DNA of 42,323 bases from an uncultured Chromatiaceae bacterium (GTDB lineage Bacteria; Pseudomonadota; Gammaproteobacteria; Enterobacterales; Alteromonadaceae), in the NCBI GenBank assembly GCA_946482615.1, contig CAMLSF010000011.1, positions 1 through 42,323 on the forward strand, written 5' to 3'. Positions 28,983 through 38,031 of the stretch are shown piece by piece (the first letter of the stretch is position 1; every line of letters starts with the position of its first letter). Under the pieces are notes generated by a model. It was not told the DNA's origin, did no database searches, and saw only the letters and a program-made list of their open reading frames with translations. The position numbers were made by a program, and so were the translations under genes.

Positions 28983-29366
28983 TTGGATAAGAATATGAAA
29001 ATTCTTGTGGTTGATGATTTCTCAACCATGAGACGCATTATAAAAAACCTGTTAAGAGATCTTGGCTTTACCAATGTCTCAGAAGCTGATGATGGCAGCA
29101 CTGCTTTACCTATGCTGCAAAACGGTGATTTTGATTTTGTAGTCACTGACTGGAACATGCCAGGTATGCAGGGGATCGATTTGTTACGTGCAATTCGTGC
29201 TGACGCTAAACTGAAGCATATTCCTGTGTTGATGGTTACTGCGGAAGCGAAAAAGGAACAAATCATTGCTGCTGCACAAGCTGGCGTGAATGGATACATA
29301 GTTAAACCTTTTACTGCTGCAACCTTACAGGAAAAACTGGCTAAAGTATTCGAACGCCTGGGTTAA
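28983..29366 (+). CDS. cheY: Chemotaxis response regulator CheY
   Basis: Single-domain receiver that, when phosphorylated by CheA, binds FliM and changes rotation. The 127-residue product has the acidic pair D11/D12, phosphoacceptor D56 in VVTDWNMPG, the switch threonine in VTAEAK and a lysine in VKPF. I choose TTG at 28983: GGAGG ends 5 bases upstream of it, whereas the next ATG (28995) lies 17 bases away. Typical length. The gene opens the che-mot block. Confidence 0.94.
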   Translation: MDKNMKILVVDDFSTMRRIIKNLLRDLGFTNVSEADDGSTALPMLQNGDFDFVVTDWNMPGMQGIDLLRAIRADAKLKHIPVLMVTAEAKKEQIIAAAQAGVNGYIVKPFTAATLQEKLAKVFERLG

Positions 29367-29391
29367 ACCGTAACTGACAAAGGAGTACACC

Positions 29392-30147
29392 ATGTCTGTA
29401 GCTACGGCACCCTTGATTTCTTTAGAGCAGGCCCGTGAACTGGTTCAGTTACTGGAGTTCGGTGAAACCGAAGCCGCAAACGAACTGGTGCAACAGCTGG
29501 CTGTACCGGGCTCCTCTGAGTTGTTTGCCGAGGTTGGAAAACTAACCCGGCAACTACATGACTCGCTGAAAAGCTTCCAAATTGATCCATCCTTAAGTTC
29601 TTTGCTGGAAGATGATATTCCGGATGCGAAGAAGCGGCTGAACCACGTCATTGATATGACTGAACAAGCAGCGAATAAAACTATGGATGCGGTCGAAAAT
29701 TGCCTTCCTATCGCCGACGAGCTCAACAACCACCTGCAGGCTATTTTACCTAAGTGGCAAAAACTGATGAGTCGCGACTTAAAAGTCGGAGAGTTCAAAG
29801 CCTTATGTCACAATCTTGACGGCTTTTTACATCAGGCTACCGGAAACTCTGCTACCTTACATGCACTGCTGACCGAAGTATTGATGGCTCAGGATTATCA
29901 GGATTTAACAGGGCAGATTTTACGGCGGGTCATTGAATTGGTCCGGGAAGTGGAAGACAGCTTAATTGGTTTATTAACGGCCTTTGGCCAGACTAATTTG
30001 AATATGGAAGAGCGTCCGGCAGCCGTATCGAAAAAACCAAAAGCAGGTCACGAAGCTGAAGGCCCTATTATTGATGCATCAGAGCGTGATGACGTGGTGT
30101 CCGGTCAGGATGATGTGGACGATTTATTATCAAGTTTAGGTTTCTAA
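29392..30147 (+). CDS. cheZ: CheY-P phosphatase CheZ
   Basis: Accelerates dephosphorylation of CheY-P to terminate signals. The 251-residue protein is mostly helical, forming the long hairpin of the CheZ dimer, and has the catalytic-glutamine motif AQDYQDLTGQ at about 166-175. Its C-terminus, DDVDDLLSSLGF, is the CheY-binding tail seen in CheZ proteins. The ribosome site AGGAG is good. Lies between cheY and cheA, as in other gammaproteobacteria with polar flagella. Confidence 0.94.
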   Translation: MSVATAPLISLEQARELVQLLEFGETEAANELVQQLAVPGSSELFAEVGKLTRQLHDSLKSFQIDPSLSSLLEDDIPDAKKRLNHVIDMTEQAANKTMDAVENCLPIADELNNHLQAILPKWQKLMSRDLKVGEFKALCHNLDGFLHQATGNSATLHALLTEVLMAQDYQDLTGQILRRVIELVREVEDSLIGLLTAFGQTNLNMEERPAAVSKKPKAGHEAEGPIIDASERDDVVSGQDDVDDLLSSLGF

Positions 30148-30162
30148 AAGGGGAGCTGTAGC

Positions 30163-32379
30163 ATGGGCTTTGATTTAGATGAGGATATTTTACAGGATTT
30201 CCTAGTCGAAGCCGGCGAGATCCTTGAACTACTGCAAGAGCAGTTGGTTGAGTTGGAAAATAATCCGGATGACGCAAATTTATTAAATGCCATTTTCCGT
30301 GGTTTCCACACCGTCAAAGGTGGCGCCGGATTTTTATCGCTGACTGAATTAGTGGACGCCTGCCATGGCGCCGAGAACGTGTTTGATATTTTGCGTACTG
30401 GCAAACGCCGTGTCACGCCAGAATTGATGGATGTTATTTTACAGGCGCTGGATGCAGTCAATGCCATGTTTGCCGATGTGCAAAACCGTGAGCCGCTGAC
30501 ACCTGCCGATCCTGCTATTATTGAAGCCTTGCATCGCCTGAGTATGCCTGAATCAGAAGATGAGCTGACGCATCATGCCGTCACCGCAGAACCTGAACCA
30601 GAACCTGAAATCAGCATGGAAGAATTTGATGCAGTAGTTGAATTTGCTACTGTACCTGCAACGGAAAGTTCCTCTTCTATTGATGAAATCAGTGAGGACG
30701 AATTTGAGTCTTTACTGGATGAGTTGCATGGTAAAGGCGCTCCAGGGCGTGACACTTCCGCTAATCTGCCACCTCCGGCCACCAAAGAAACCGCCAGTGA
30801 AGATATCACTGACGATGAATTTGAAGCTATTTTGGATCAGTTGCATGGGCAGGGATCTTTTATTCCGGGTGAAGTTGCTGCTAAGCCAGCAGAAAAAGCA
30901 CCAGCCAAAACAGAAGAAAAAGCCAAAGCAACATCAGGTGATGACATCTCTGAAGATGAATTTGAATCATTACTGGATGAATTGCATGGTAAAGGCAAAG
31001 CCCCTGTAGGTCCTGCAGAAGCTGCCGCCGCTGCAGCTGTTGCAAAACCTGCACCTGCTGCAAAAGCTGCAGAGCCAGCAAAAACTGTAACTCCTGCACC
31101 AGTAGCGAAAGCTGCTCCTGTTGCCGCTGCACCCAAAGATCCGGATGCCGATCCTAAAGCTGCAGCCAATCAGCCGGAAACTACAGTGCGGGTTGATACC
31201 AAACGTCTTGACCAGATCATGAACATGGTTGGTGAATTGGTGTTGGTACGTAACCGTCTGGTCAGCTTATCGGGTTCAGCTCAAAATGAAGAAATGAGCA
31301 AAGCTATCGCGAATCTGGATGTAGTCACTGCTGATTTGCAGGGTGCAGTGATGAAAACCCGGATGCAGCCAATCAAGAAAGTATTTGGCCGTTTCCCACG
31401 CGTGGTGCGCGACTTAGCCCGTTCACTGCAAAAGGACATTAACCTTGAGCTGGAAGGCGAAGAGACAGATTTAGATAAAAACCTGGTGGAAGCTCTGGCC
31501 GACCCATTGGTTCACTTAGTGCGTAACTCGGTGGATCACGGTATTGAAATGCCGGATGTCCGGGTGAAAGCGGGTAAACCTCGCACAGGTCAGGTCCGGT
31601 TAGCGGCTTCTCAGGCGGGTGATCATATTTTACTGACCATTCAGGATGACGGTGCCGGTATGGATCCGGAAAAACTCAAAGCCATCGCGATTAAACGTGG
31701 TGTGCTGGAGCCGGATGCGGCGGCGCGGATGTCAGATACTGAGGCCTTTAATCTGATTTTTGCTCCTGGTTTCTCTACCAAAGAGCAAATTTCTGATATT
31801 TCCGGTCGTGGTGTGGGTATGGATGTGGTGAAAACCAAAATTACCCAGCTTAACGGTACTGTGCATATTCATTCCAAACTGGGTCAGGGCACCTTACTGG
31901 AAATTAAAGTTCCGCTGACCTTGGCTATATTGCCAACCTTGATGGTGATAGTGGGCGAGCAAACCTTCGCTTTACCATTGGCAACGGTCAACGAAATTTT
32001 CCATCTGGATTTAGCTAAAACTAATAATGTGGATGGTCAGTTGACTATTGTCGTACGCAACAAAGCTATCCCACTGTTTTATCTCGAGCACTGGCTGGTG
32101 AAAGGTTCAAACAAGAAAATACGTCGTGAACAAGGCCATGTGGTGATAGTACAAATCGGTACTCAACAAATTGGTTTTGTGGTGGATTCTCTGATTGGTC
32201 AGGAAGAGGTGGTGATCAAGCCTCTGGATGCCTTATTGCAAGGTACCCCGGGTATGGCGGGCGCTACCATCACATCAGACGGCGGAATAGCGCTGATTTT
32301 AGATGTGCCTAACCTGCTGAAGCATTATGCCAAACGCTCGAAAATTAAATTTGATCGCTTTGACAAATTCTCAGCTTAA
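30163..32379 (+). CDS. cheA: Chemotaxis histidine kinase CheA with triplicated linker motif
   Basis: Kinase of the chemoreceptor array; phosphorylates CheY and CheB. The 738-residue protein has P1 (HPt) with phosphoacceptor H49 in [14 protein letters not shown], then a long linker of about 130-340, P3 dimerisation ([20 protein letters not shown]), P4 ATPase ([31 protein letters not shown]) and P5, a CheW-like domain. In the linker, where P2 is expected, three nearly identical 17-residue motifs occur at residues 176-192, 215-231 and 262-278 ([17 protein letters not shown] and variants), followed by an Ala/Pro-rich stretch. I see no conventional globular P2 domain. The motifs resemble the CheY-binding start of FliM. 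Confidence 0.95.
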   Translation: MGFDLDEDILQDFLVEAGEILELLQEQLVELENNPDDANLLNAIFRGFHTVKGGAGFLSLTELVDACHGAENVFDILRTGKRRVTPELMDVILQALDAVNAMFADVQNREPLTPADPAIIEALHRLSMPESEDELTHHAVTAEPEPEPEISMEEFDAVVEFATVPATESSSSIDEISEDEFESLLDELHGKGAPGRDTSANLPPPATKETASEDITDDEFEAILDQLHGQGSFIPGEVAAKPAEKAPAKTEEKAKATSGDDISEDEFESLLDELHGKGKAPVGPAEAAAAAAVAKPAPAAKAAEPAKTVTPAPVAKAAPVAAAPKDPDADPKAAANQPETTVRVDTKRLDQIMNMVGELVLVRNRLVSLSGSAQNEEMSKAIANLDVVTADLQGAVMKTRMQPIKKVFGRFPRVVRDLARSLQKDINLELEGEETDLDKNLVEALADPLVHLVRNSVDHGIEMPDVRVKAGKPRTGQVRLAASQAGDHILLTIQDDGAGMDPEKLKAIAIKRGVLEPDAAARMSDTEAFNLIFAPGFSTKEQISDISGRGVGMDVVKTKITQLNGTVHIHSKLGQGTLLEIKVPLTLAILPTLMVIVGEQTFALPLATVNEIFHLDLAKTNNVDGQLTIVVRNKAIPLFYLEHWLVKGSNKKIRREQGHVVIVQIGTQQIGFVVDSLIGQEEVVIKPLDALLQGTPGMAGATITSDGGIALILDVPNLLKHYAKRSKIKFDRFDKFSA
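30688..30996 (+). repeat. Three repeated acidic FliM-like motifs inside cheA
   Basis: Units lie at 30688-30738, 30805-30855 and 30946-30996. The first and third units encode the same 17 residues yet differ in 6 of 17 codons by synonymous changes; the second differs by several conservative replacements ([17 protein letters not shown]). This pattern suggests old duplications kept by selection on protein sequence rather than a recent slip. A weaker fourth copy ([12 protein letters not shown]) may lie at residues 150-161. Confidence 0.85.
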
Positions 32380-32390
32380 GAGACTGCATT

Positions 32391-33587
32391 ATGACCATAA
32401 GGGTATTAGTTGTTGATGACTCGAGTTTTTTCCGTCGCCGTCTGACGGAAATACTGAGTCAGGATGCCGAGTTAGAGGTCATTGCCACCGCCAATAACGG
32501 TAAAGAGGCGGTGGAAAAAGCTTTAGCCTTGCGACCAGACGTGATAACGATGGACATTGAAATGCCTGTGATGGATGGCATTTCGGCTGTGCGCGAGATC
32601 TTAAAGGTGCAGCGCACTCCTATTCTGATGTTTTCCTCTTTAACTCACGAAGGGGCAAAAGCCACTTTAGATGCACTGGAAGCCGGTGCTATCGATTTCC
32701 TGCCGAAGAAATTCGAAGACATTGCCCGTGACAAAGCCGAAGCTGCGGATGTGTTACGTCAGCGCGTAAAAACTGTGGCCAGACGCCGTGTGATCAGCAG
32801 ACCCTCCAGTTTAACGGGGTCGGCAAGTTCAACTTTAGCATCCCGCACTCCGGCTACACCTGCTGCAAGTTCAACAGCCATACCAGCCAGAGCACCTTTG
32901 ACGCAAAGTCTGGCGGCCAGAGCATTAGCCGAACGGGCTGAATTGCAAAACAGAGCGGCGGAACGTGCAGATACCCAGCGTAATGCCAGCTTTGAACCCA
33001 GTGGCAAAAACTACAAATTGGTTGCCATTGGTACATCTACCGGCGGACCTGTAGCTTTACAACAAATTATCACAGCTTTACCGGCCAACTTTCCGTTACC
33101 TATTGTGCTCATTCAGCATATGCCCGCCGCCTTTACCGGTGCTTTTGCCAGCAGATTAAACGGTTTGGCGAAAATCGAAGTCAAAGAAGCGGCGGACAAC
33201 GATGTTTTACGTCCCGGTGTGGCTTATCTGGCTCCCGGTGGTAAACAAATGCTGCTGGATGGCAATGAAAATCAGGCCAGGTTACGGGTTCGTGAAGATG
33301 ACTCCCCCCGTATTACCTTTAAACCCAGTGTAGACATCACTTTTGGTACTGCAGCAAAAGTCTTTAATGACAAAGTGCTGGCCATAGTGCTGACAGGCAT
33401 GGGGTCTGATGGTCGGGAAGGTTCACGTTTACTGAAGCAATCCGGCTCCCGGATCTGGGCTCAGGACGAAGCCAGCTGTGTGGTGTATGGTATGCCACAA
33501 GCCGTGACCGCAGCTGGTTTAACGGATCTTGAAGTGGCGTTATCTGATGTCGCCGCCCGCATTATTGCGGAAGTAGGTCATGGATAA
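32391..33587 (+). CDS. cheB: Chemoreceptor methylesterase/deamidase CheB
   Basis: Two-domain adaptation enzyme: a receiver domain with phosphoacceptor D55 in [12 protein letters not shown], a long linker (about 130-205, Ala/Ser/Arg-rich) and a C-terminal methylesterase with GTSTGGP (catalytic S216), QHMP (H243) and GMGSDG (D340). The full catalytic triad is present. It overlaps motC by 8 bases. Its partner methyltransferase cheR is not in the window. Confidence 0.95.
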   Translation: MTIRVLVVDDSSFFRRRLTEILSQDAELEVIATANNGKEAVEKALALRPDVITMDIEMPVMDGISAVREILKVQRTPILMFSSLTHEGAKATLDALEAGAIDFLPKKFEDIARDKAEAADVLRQRVKTVARRRVISRPSSLTGSASSTLASRTPATPAASSTAIPARAPLTQSLAARALAERAELQNRAAERADTQRNASFEPSGKNYKLVAIGTSTGGPVALQQIITALPANFPLPIVLIQHMPAAFTGAFASRLNGLAKIEVKEAADNDVLRPGVAYLAPGGKQMLLDGNENQARLRVREDDSPRITFKPSVDITFGTAAKVFNDKVLAIVLTGMGSDGREGSRLLKQSGSRIWAQDEASCVVYGMPQAVTAAGLTDLEVALSDVAARIIAEVGHG

Positions 33588-34323
33588 GCTTACTTTCGCC
33601 GGTATCATCATCGTTTTAGTGGCTATAGTCGGTGGATTCAGCCAGGAAGGGGGTGACGTTTTTACTTTGTTGCATTGGCCGGCTTTTTGTATCGTTTTTG
33701 GTGGTACTTTTGGTGCTGTGCTGATTCAAAGTCCTGCCTCCCAGTTTCGTTTAAGCATGAGTTTGTTGCCATGGGTGATCGCTCCTCCCCGACTGGATTT
33801 TGATTCCACCATTGAACGCATTACCCAGTGGGGGCATTCCGCCCGTTTGCAGGGCTTTTTGTCGTTGGAGACTGATGCGCTGAATGAAGAAGAACCTTTG
33901 CTCAAACGTGGCTTAATTTTACTTGTGGATGGCACAGAAGCCAAAGTGCTGCAGGATATTCTGGATACTGAACTGCATCTGGAGAAAGAACGTTTGCTGC
34001 GAGCCGCTAAGGTGTTTGAAGCTATGGGCGGCTATAGTCCCACTATAGGTATAGTAGGTGCAGTACTGGGCCTGATTCTGGCCTTGTCGAATATTTCCAA
34101 CCCGGATGAATTAGGACAGGGCATAGCCACGGCTTTTGTCGCTACTATCTATGGTGTTGGCCTGGCTAACTTTGTATTTATTCCTGTGTTTAATAAGATC
34201 AAATTATTAGTGGAAGAACGAGCTCTGTTTCATGCGATGGTGATCGAAGGTTTGTGTTCTATAGCGCTGGGGGAAAATCCGCGTAGTGTGGAGTCCAAAC
34301 TTCAGGCCTACAGGGCAACTTAA
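33580..34323 (+). CDS. motC: Flagellar stator subunit MotC (MotA/PomA family)
   Basis: Ion-channel stator subunit of 247 residues with four hydrophobic segments. The start [19 protein letters not shown] and [19 protein letters not shown] are typical, and the MotA/ExbB domain contains [20 protein letters not shown] and [20 protein letters not shown]. Placement after cheB and before motD is that of Pseudomonas motC rather than of an isolated pomAB pair. Whether it is H+- or Na+-driven cannot be decided from what I see. Stop and motD start are adjacent (TAAATG). Confidence 0.9.
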   Translation: MDKLTFAGIIIVLVAIVGGFSQEGGDVFTLLHWPAFCIVFGGTFGAVLIQSPASQFRLSMSLLPWVIAPPRLDFDSTIERITQWGHSARLQGFLSLETDALNEEEPLLKRGLILLVDGTEAKVLQDILDTELHLEKERLLRAAKVFEAMGGYSPTIGIVGAVLGLILALSNISNPDELGQGIATAFVATIYGVGLANFVFIPVFNKIKLLVEERALFHAMVIEGLCSIALGENPRSVESKLQAYRAT

Positions 34324-35310
34324 ATGTACAGACCACGCCGTTCTGTCGCTGTAGAAGCCGACAAATCAGATACAGAACGTTGGTTGGTGTCCTACGCCGA
34401 TTACATGACCTTGTTGTTTGCCCTTTTTGTGGTTTTGTATTCGATGGCCACTATGGAAAAAGAACAATTTAAGAAACTACAGGACACTATTGCAAAGGTC
34501 TTTATTGAAGCAACAGAGAAGAAAGAGAAGGGAATTCAGGGGCAGTCTGTACAGCCGGATATTTATCCACAAAGTGACTTTGAATTGTATGGTTCAGGTT
34601 TAGAGCAAGCGACAGGGCCAACCTTATTGGCAGACAACGCTAAACTGGAACAGATTGACAGTACAAAATTGGGCAGTCCTTTAGCTGCCATGCAAAAAGA
34701 CATCAACAGAGCTTTGCGAAGTCTGGTTGAATCTGATCTGGCTAAAGTTACGCTGGAGGAGGATTGGCTGACGGTTGAACTCAGCAGTGGCTTGTTATTC
34801 AGCAGTGGCAGTGCTACTTCCAACAGTTCGGCTTCTGCGGTGATGGCTGAACTGACTGCAATCTTAAAGCAGACGAATAACTTTATGCGTATACGGGGTT
34901 ATACTGACTCAGTGCCTATCCGTACTGAACAATTCCCGTCAAACTGGGAATTGTCGGTCGCCAGAGCTGCGTCTATAGTCCGGTTACTGGAAGAATCAGG
35001 TGTGGCGCCAGAGCGTATGGCTATTGAAGGTTATGGACAATATTCGCCTTTTGCTGAGAATACGACAGCTCAGGGGCGAAGCCAAAACCGTAAAGTGGTG
35101 ATAGCCTTATCAAAATATGCGTACGAGCCTGTTGTAGAAACTCCACCGCCAACAGAAGCACAAAGTGCGACGGAACAAGCGGCTGAAGACGCCGCAGAAC
35201 AAGAACAAAACAAAATACGGGTGATCCGCCTGCCTCATGGTGGGATCAGGATCACAACCAGACCGCCTGAACCGGGCGAAGAAGAACCACCTAGTAAGCA
35301 GGAACAGTAA
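34324..35310 (+). CDS. motD: Flagellar stator subunit MotD (MotB family)
   Basis: Peptidoglycan-anchored stator subunit. The 328-residue protein has one membrane segment (about 28-44) with the ion-binding aspartate in SYADYMTLLFALFVVLYSMA, a plug/linker region and an OmpA-like domain (about 185-262: RIRGYTDSVPIRTEQFPSNW, RSQNRKVVIAL). The C-terminal tail (270-328) is Glu/Pro-rich. Located directly after motC and followed at one base by parC. MotB or PomB are alternative names; context favours MotD. Confidence 0.9.
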   Translation: MYRPRRSVAVEADKSDTERWLVSYADYMTLLFALFVVLYSMATMEKEQFKKLQDTIAKVFIEATEKKEKGIQGQSVQPDIYPQSDFELYGSGLEQATGPTLLADNAKLEQIDSTKLGSPLAAMQKDINRALRSLVESDLAKVTLEEDWLTVELSSGLLFSSGSATSNSSASAVMAELTAILKQTNNFMRIRGYTDSVPIRTEQFPSNWELSVARAASIVRLLEESGVAPERMAIEGYGQYSPFAENTTAQGRSQNRKVVIALSKYAYEPVVETPPPTEAQSATEQAAEDAAEQEQNKIRVIRLPHGGIRITTRPPEPGEEEPPSKQEQ

Positions 35311-35311
35311 A

Positions 35312-36091
35312 TTGGTTGTTTGGACTATAGCAAATCAAAAAGGTGGGGTCGGAAAAACGACCACTACAGTAACTCTGGGCGCTTTGCTGGCACAGCGTGG
35401 TCATCGTGTTTTACTGATTGATACTGACCCTCATGGTTCTTTGACTTACTACTTTGGCATTGATGCTGAAGAGCTTGAAGTCAGCGTATATGATATTTTT
35501 CTGCGTGGTAAAGACATTACTGGCGAAGAAATTCTGCAGTCCTTGTGTCCAAGCGGTATGCCGAATCTGGATATTCTGCCAACCTCTATGGCGCTGGCAA
35601 CCTTAGACCGTTCCCATGGTCAGCAAGGGGGCATGGGTCTTATCCTGAAAAAGGCACTGCAAAAAATAGAAAATGATTACGACTATGTGCTGATTGACTG
35701 CCCTCCTGTGATAGGTGTGCTGATGGTGAATGCCATGGCAGCCTGTGACCGTATTCTGATCCCTGTGCAAACCGAGTTTCTGGCTTTAAAAGGCCTGGAT
35801 CGGATGATTGCGACTATGCAACTGATGCACAGTTCATCACCGCAGGATTATGCTTTTACTATAATTCCGACTATGTATGATAAAAGAACCAAAGCTTCGC
35901 TGGACGCTTACAAGGCGTTAAAAGCTCAGTATCAGGACAGAGTCTGGTCAGCTGTGATCCCCATAGATACTAAATTCCGTGATGCCAGCCTGGCTCAGAC
36001 ACCACCTCCGGTCTTCGCACCAAAATCGCGTGGGGTTTTTGCTTACAATACGTTGCTGACTTATTTACTGCAGTTAGCTCCGGAGAACTAA
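35312..36091 (+). CDS. parC: ParA-type ATPase of polar chemotaxis array (ParC)
   Basis: ParA/MinD ATPase that directs chemoreceptor arrays to the cell pole. I place the start at TTG 35312, one base after the motD stop, preceded by AGGAA, giving 259 residues beginning MVVWTIANQKGGVGKTT, with deviant Walker A KGGVGKT at 10-16 and LIDTDPHGSLTYYFGID. An in-frame GTG- or ATG-type start further upstream (35237) would overlap motD and add a non-conserved 25 residues. Order motC-motD-parC-parP-cheW matches the Vibrio/Pseudomonas polar chemotaxis module. Not the topoisomerase IV subunit that shares the symbol. Confidence 0.88.
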   Translation: MVVWTIANQKGGVGKTTTTVTLGALLAQRGHRVLLIDTDPHGSLTYYFGIDAEELEVSVYDIFLRGKDITGEEILQSLCPSGMPNLDILPTSMALATLDRSHGQQGGMGLILKKALQKIENDYDYVLIDCPPVIGVLMVNAMAACDRILIPVQTEFLALKGLDRMIATMQLMHSSSPQDYAFTIIPTMYDKRTKASLDAYKALKAQYQDRVWSAVIPIDTKFRDASLAQTPPPVFAPKSRGVFAYNTLLTYLLQLAPEN

Positions 36092-36092
36092 G

Positions 36093-36839
36093 ATGAGCGA
36101 TTTACAAGCCAGCCAAAAAGTCATGAAGCATTACTTAAATGCTTTGCTGACAGATGATGTGGTCGAAACGCCTATTCAGGAAGCGAAGAAACAGCAACTG
36201 AATGAACTGCTGGCTCCGGTATCAGCACCAGTTAAAGCACCTGTGATCGCAAAACCTGCAGTTGTGGCACCAGTTACAACTCCTGTTGTGAAAGCTCCTG
36301 CAGTTGCGCCTGTAACTCCTGTGATTGAACAAGTGAAAGTTACAGCGCAGGCTCCTGCAGTCAAAGTTGCTGCGCCTGTGGTCAAAGACTACAGAAAAGG
36401 CCGCTTTCAGGCGCTGTTTTTTACAGTGGCAGGTTTAAAAGTAGCGCTGCCGTTAAAAGCCTTGGGGGGCATTCATAAAATCATGCCAATCAAGTCTTTG
36501 CCTGGTCAGCCAGAATGGCTTAAAGGTGTGATGTTGTACCGCGAGCAAAAAATTAACGTGGTAGACACTGCACTGTGGGTAATGCCAGAAAAATATGACC
36601 AGGGGCTGGCAGAAAAGCTAAACTATCAATATGTTATTATGCTGGGCAATAGCCATTGGGGCCTGGCTTGTGATACTTTGGTCAACACCATTGCCTTAGA
36701 GCAAGACGACGTCAAGTGGCGTGAGACCGAAGGCAAAAGGCCGTGGCTCGCAGGTTTAATTAAAGAACATATGTGTGCTTTGCTGGATGTCGATGCCCTG
36801 ATAGCCTTGTTGGCCAAGGGTATGAACAGTCAGCACTGA
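36093..36839 (+). CDS. parP: CheW-like polar array protein ParP
   Basis: Couples ParC to the chemoreceptor-CheA array and prevents its dissociation from the pole. The 248-residue protein has a conserved N-terminal segment (MSDLQASQKVMKHYLNALL), an unusual Pro/Ala/Val/Lys-rich linker (about 45-100, repeating APV/PVV units) and a C-terminal CheW-like domain (about 108-245: FQALFFTVAGLKVALPLKAL, PEWLKGVMLYREQKINVVD). Follows parC by one base. Linker repeats look flexible rather than structured. Confidence 0.88.
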   Translation: MSDLQASQKVMKHYLNALLTDDVVETPIQEAKKQQLNELLAPVSAPVKAPVIAKPAVVAPVTTPVVKAPAVAPVTPVIEQVKVTAQAPAVKVAAPVVKDYRKGRFQALFFTVAGLKVALPLKALGGIHKIMPIKSLPGQPEWLKGVMLYREQKINVVDTALWVMPEKYDQGLAEKLNYQYVIMLGNSHWGLACDTLVNTIALEQDDVKWRETEGKRPWLAGLIKEHMCALLDVDALIALLAKGMNSQH

Positions 36840-36879
36840 GTAAGAATACAGGCATTTAACTTCTGGGTAGGAGCTCGGC

Positions 36880-37374
36880 ATGAGTAATTTAACAGCACAA
36901 TCCGCGAAAACAAAAGAAGTCACTGACTTAGTGCTGCAATGGGTGACCTTTAAACTGCAGGAAGAAACCTACGGTATTAACGTGATGCAGGTGCAGGAAG
37001 TTCTGCGCTACACAGACATAGCTCCGGTCCCTGGTGCGCCGGATTATGTGATGGGTATTATCAATTTACGTGGCAACGTAGTGACTGTGATTGATACCCG
37101 GGCCCGTTTTGGTTTACCTCCTTCAGAAGTGACGGACAACAGCCGTATTGTGATCATCGAATCCGAGCGTCAGGTTATAGGCATTATGGTCGACAGCGTG
37201 GCTGAAGTGGTTTACCTGAAACAATCAGAAATTGATACAGCTCCAAACGTAGGCACAGACGAAAGTGCCAAGTTTATTCAGGGGGTATCGAATCGTGATG
37301 GCGAGTTACTGATCCTGGTGGATCTGAATAAGTTACTGTCCGATGACGAATGGGAAGAGATCCGTAGTATTTAA
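36880..37374 (+). CDS. cheW: Chemotaxis coupling protein CheW
   Basis: Links chemoreceptors to CheA. The 164-residue protein is a complete CheW domain with LQWVTFKLQEETYGINVMQV, VLRYTDIAPVPGAPDYVMGI, INLRGNVVTVIDTRARFGLP and SNRDGELLILVDLNKLLS. The ribosome site TAGGAG lies 8 bases before the ATG. Its stop overlaps the next ATG by one base. A second CheW-type protein next to ParP is normal for this module. Confidence 0.95.
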   Translation: MSNLTAQSAKTKEVTDLVLQWVTFKLQEETYGINVMQVQEVLRYTDIAPVPGAPDYVMGIINLRGNVVTVIDTRARFGLPPSEVTDNSRIVIIESERQVIGIMVDSVAEVVYLKQSEIDTAPNVGTDESAKFIQGVSNRDGELLILVDLNKLLSDDEWEEIRSI

Positions 37375-37862
37375 TGGCTAATTTTCTGACTGACTTTTCA
37401 TGGCTATGGCTGCTGGGTATCGCAGCCATTTTGTTGCTGTCTGTGGTGATGGCTGTTGTTGCTTCACGCCAGGCCAAAAAGCTGTTGGTGATCATCAACG
37501 AAAATGCTGCGGCCAGTTGGCAGCAGCAACAAAACCTGGATCAGTTGCATCAGCAACTGGAGCAACAGACACAACAGTTAAAACGCTGCCATCAGGATAT
37601 CGAAGAACTGCGTTCCACTGTCATTGGAGTGGGGCAACGGGTGTTGAGTCTGGAAAGTCATTTAGGACAGGGCATGCAGCAGGTGGCTGAACTTGCTGAG
37701 CAACAAAAATCTTTGCATTTGTTTGATCCGGAATCAAAAATTTACAGCAGAGCAATGAAAATGGTCCAGATGGGAGCCAGTCTGGATGAAATTATGCTCG
37801 AATGTGAATTACCTCAGGCGGAAGCCGAACTGCTGTTTAATCTGCATAAACAATCTAAATAA
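37374..37862 (+). CDS. DUF2802 family membrane-anchored coiled-coil protein
   Basis: Conserved last gene of the polar chemotaxis module, without a known function. The 162-residue protein has one N-terminal membrane segment (about 8-30), a Gln-rich coiled coil (about 44-120, LDQLHQQLEQQTQQLKRC) and a C-terminal segment resembling a helix-turn-helix, YSRAMKMVQMGASLDEIMLE followed by CELPQAEAELLFNLHKQSK. The latter is typical of DUF2802. Translational coupling to cheW (TAATG) indicates a related job, perhaps in array or pole organisation; that is inference. Confidence 0.82.
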   Translation: MANFLTDFSWLWLLGIAAILLLSVVMAVVASRQAKKLLVIINENAAASWQQQQNLDQLHQQLEQQTQQLKRCHQDIEELRSTVIGVGQRVLSLESHLGQGMQQVAELAEQQKSLHLFDPESKIYSRAMKMVQMGASLDEIMLECELPQAEAELLFNLHKQSK

Positions 37863-38031
37863 GTTAACTGTTATAGCTGTTGGTGATTTGTAAAATCATT
37901 TAAATATTTCTGGTTACATATAATTACATTTTTGTTGAATTGTGTTTTTATAACCGGAAATGCGATGACTTTTCTGGCGAAATAAGGATTGTTGTCTAGA
38001 CTCACGTGGGAATTACCCACAAGGAGTCACT
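37863..38031 (+). other. Intergenic region before the large lipoprotein gene
   Basis: A 169-base AT-rich gap. No clear terminator follows the DUF2802 gene. A short inverted repeat GTGGG/CCCAC (38006-38010 and 38016-38020) sits directly before the ribosome site AAGGAG (38021-38026) of the lipoprotein gene and could weakly modulate its translation. No promoter is convincing by eye. Confidence 0.45.

Noticed and set aside
30688..30996. CheA triplication as a recent replication slippage or assembly artefact
   Set aside because: The copies differ at many synonymous sites and are separated by different spacer sequences.
30837..31169. Minus-strand Ala/Gly-rich open frame opposite the CheA linker
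   Set aside because: Complement of GCA/GCT-rich linker codons; not a credible protein.
35237..35311. Upstream extension of ParC by 25 residues
   Set aside because: Overlaps the motD tail and is unlike ParA N-termini, which begin a few residues before the Walker A motif.
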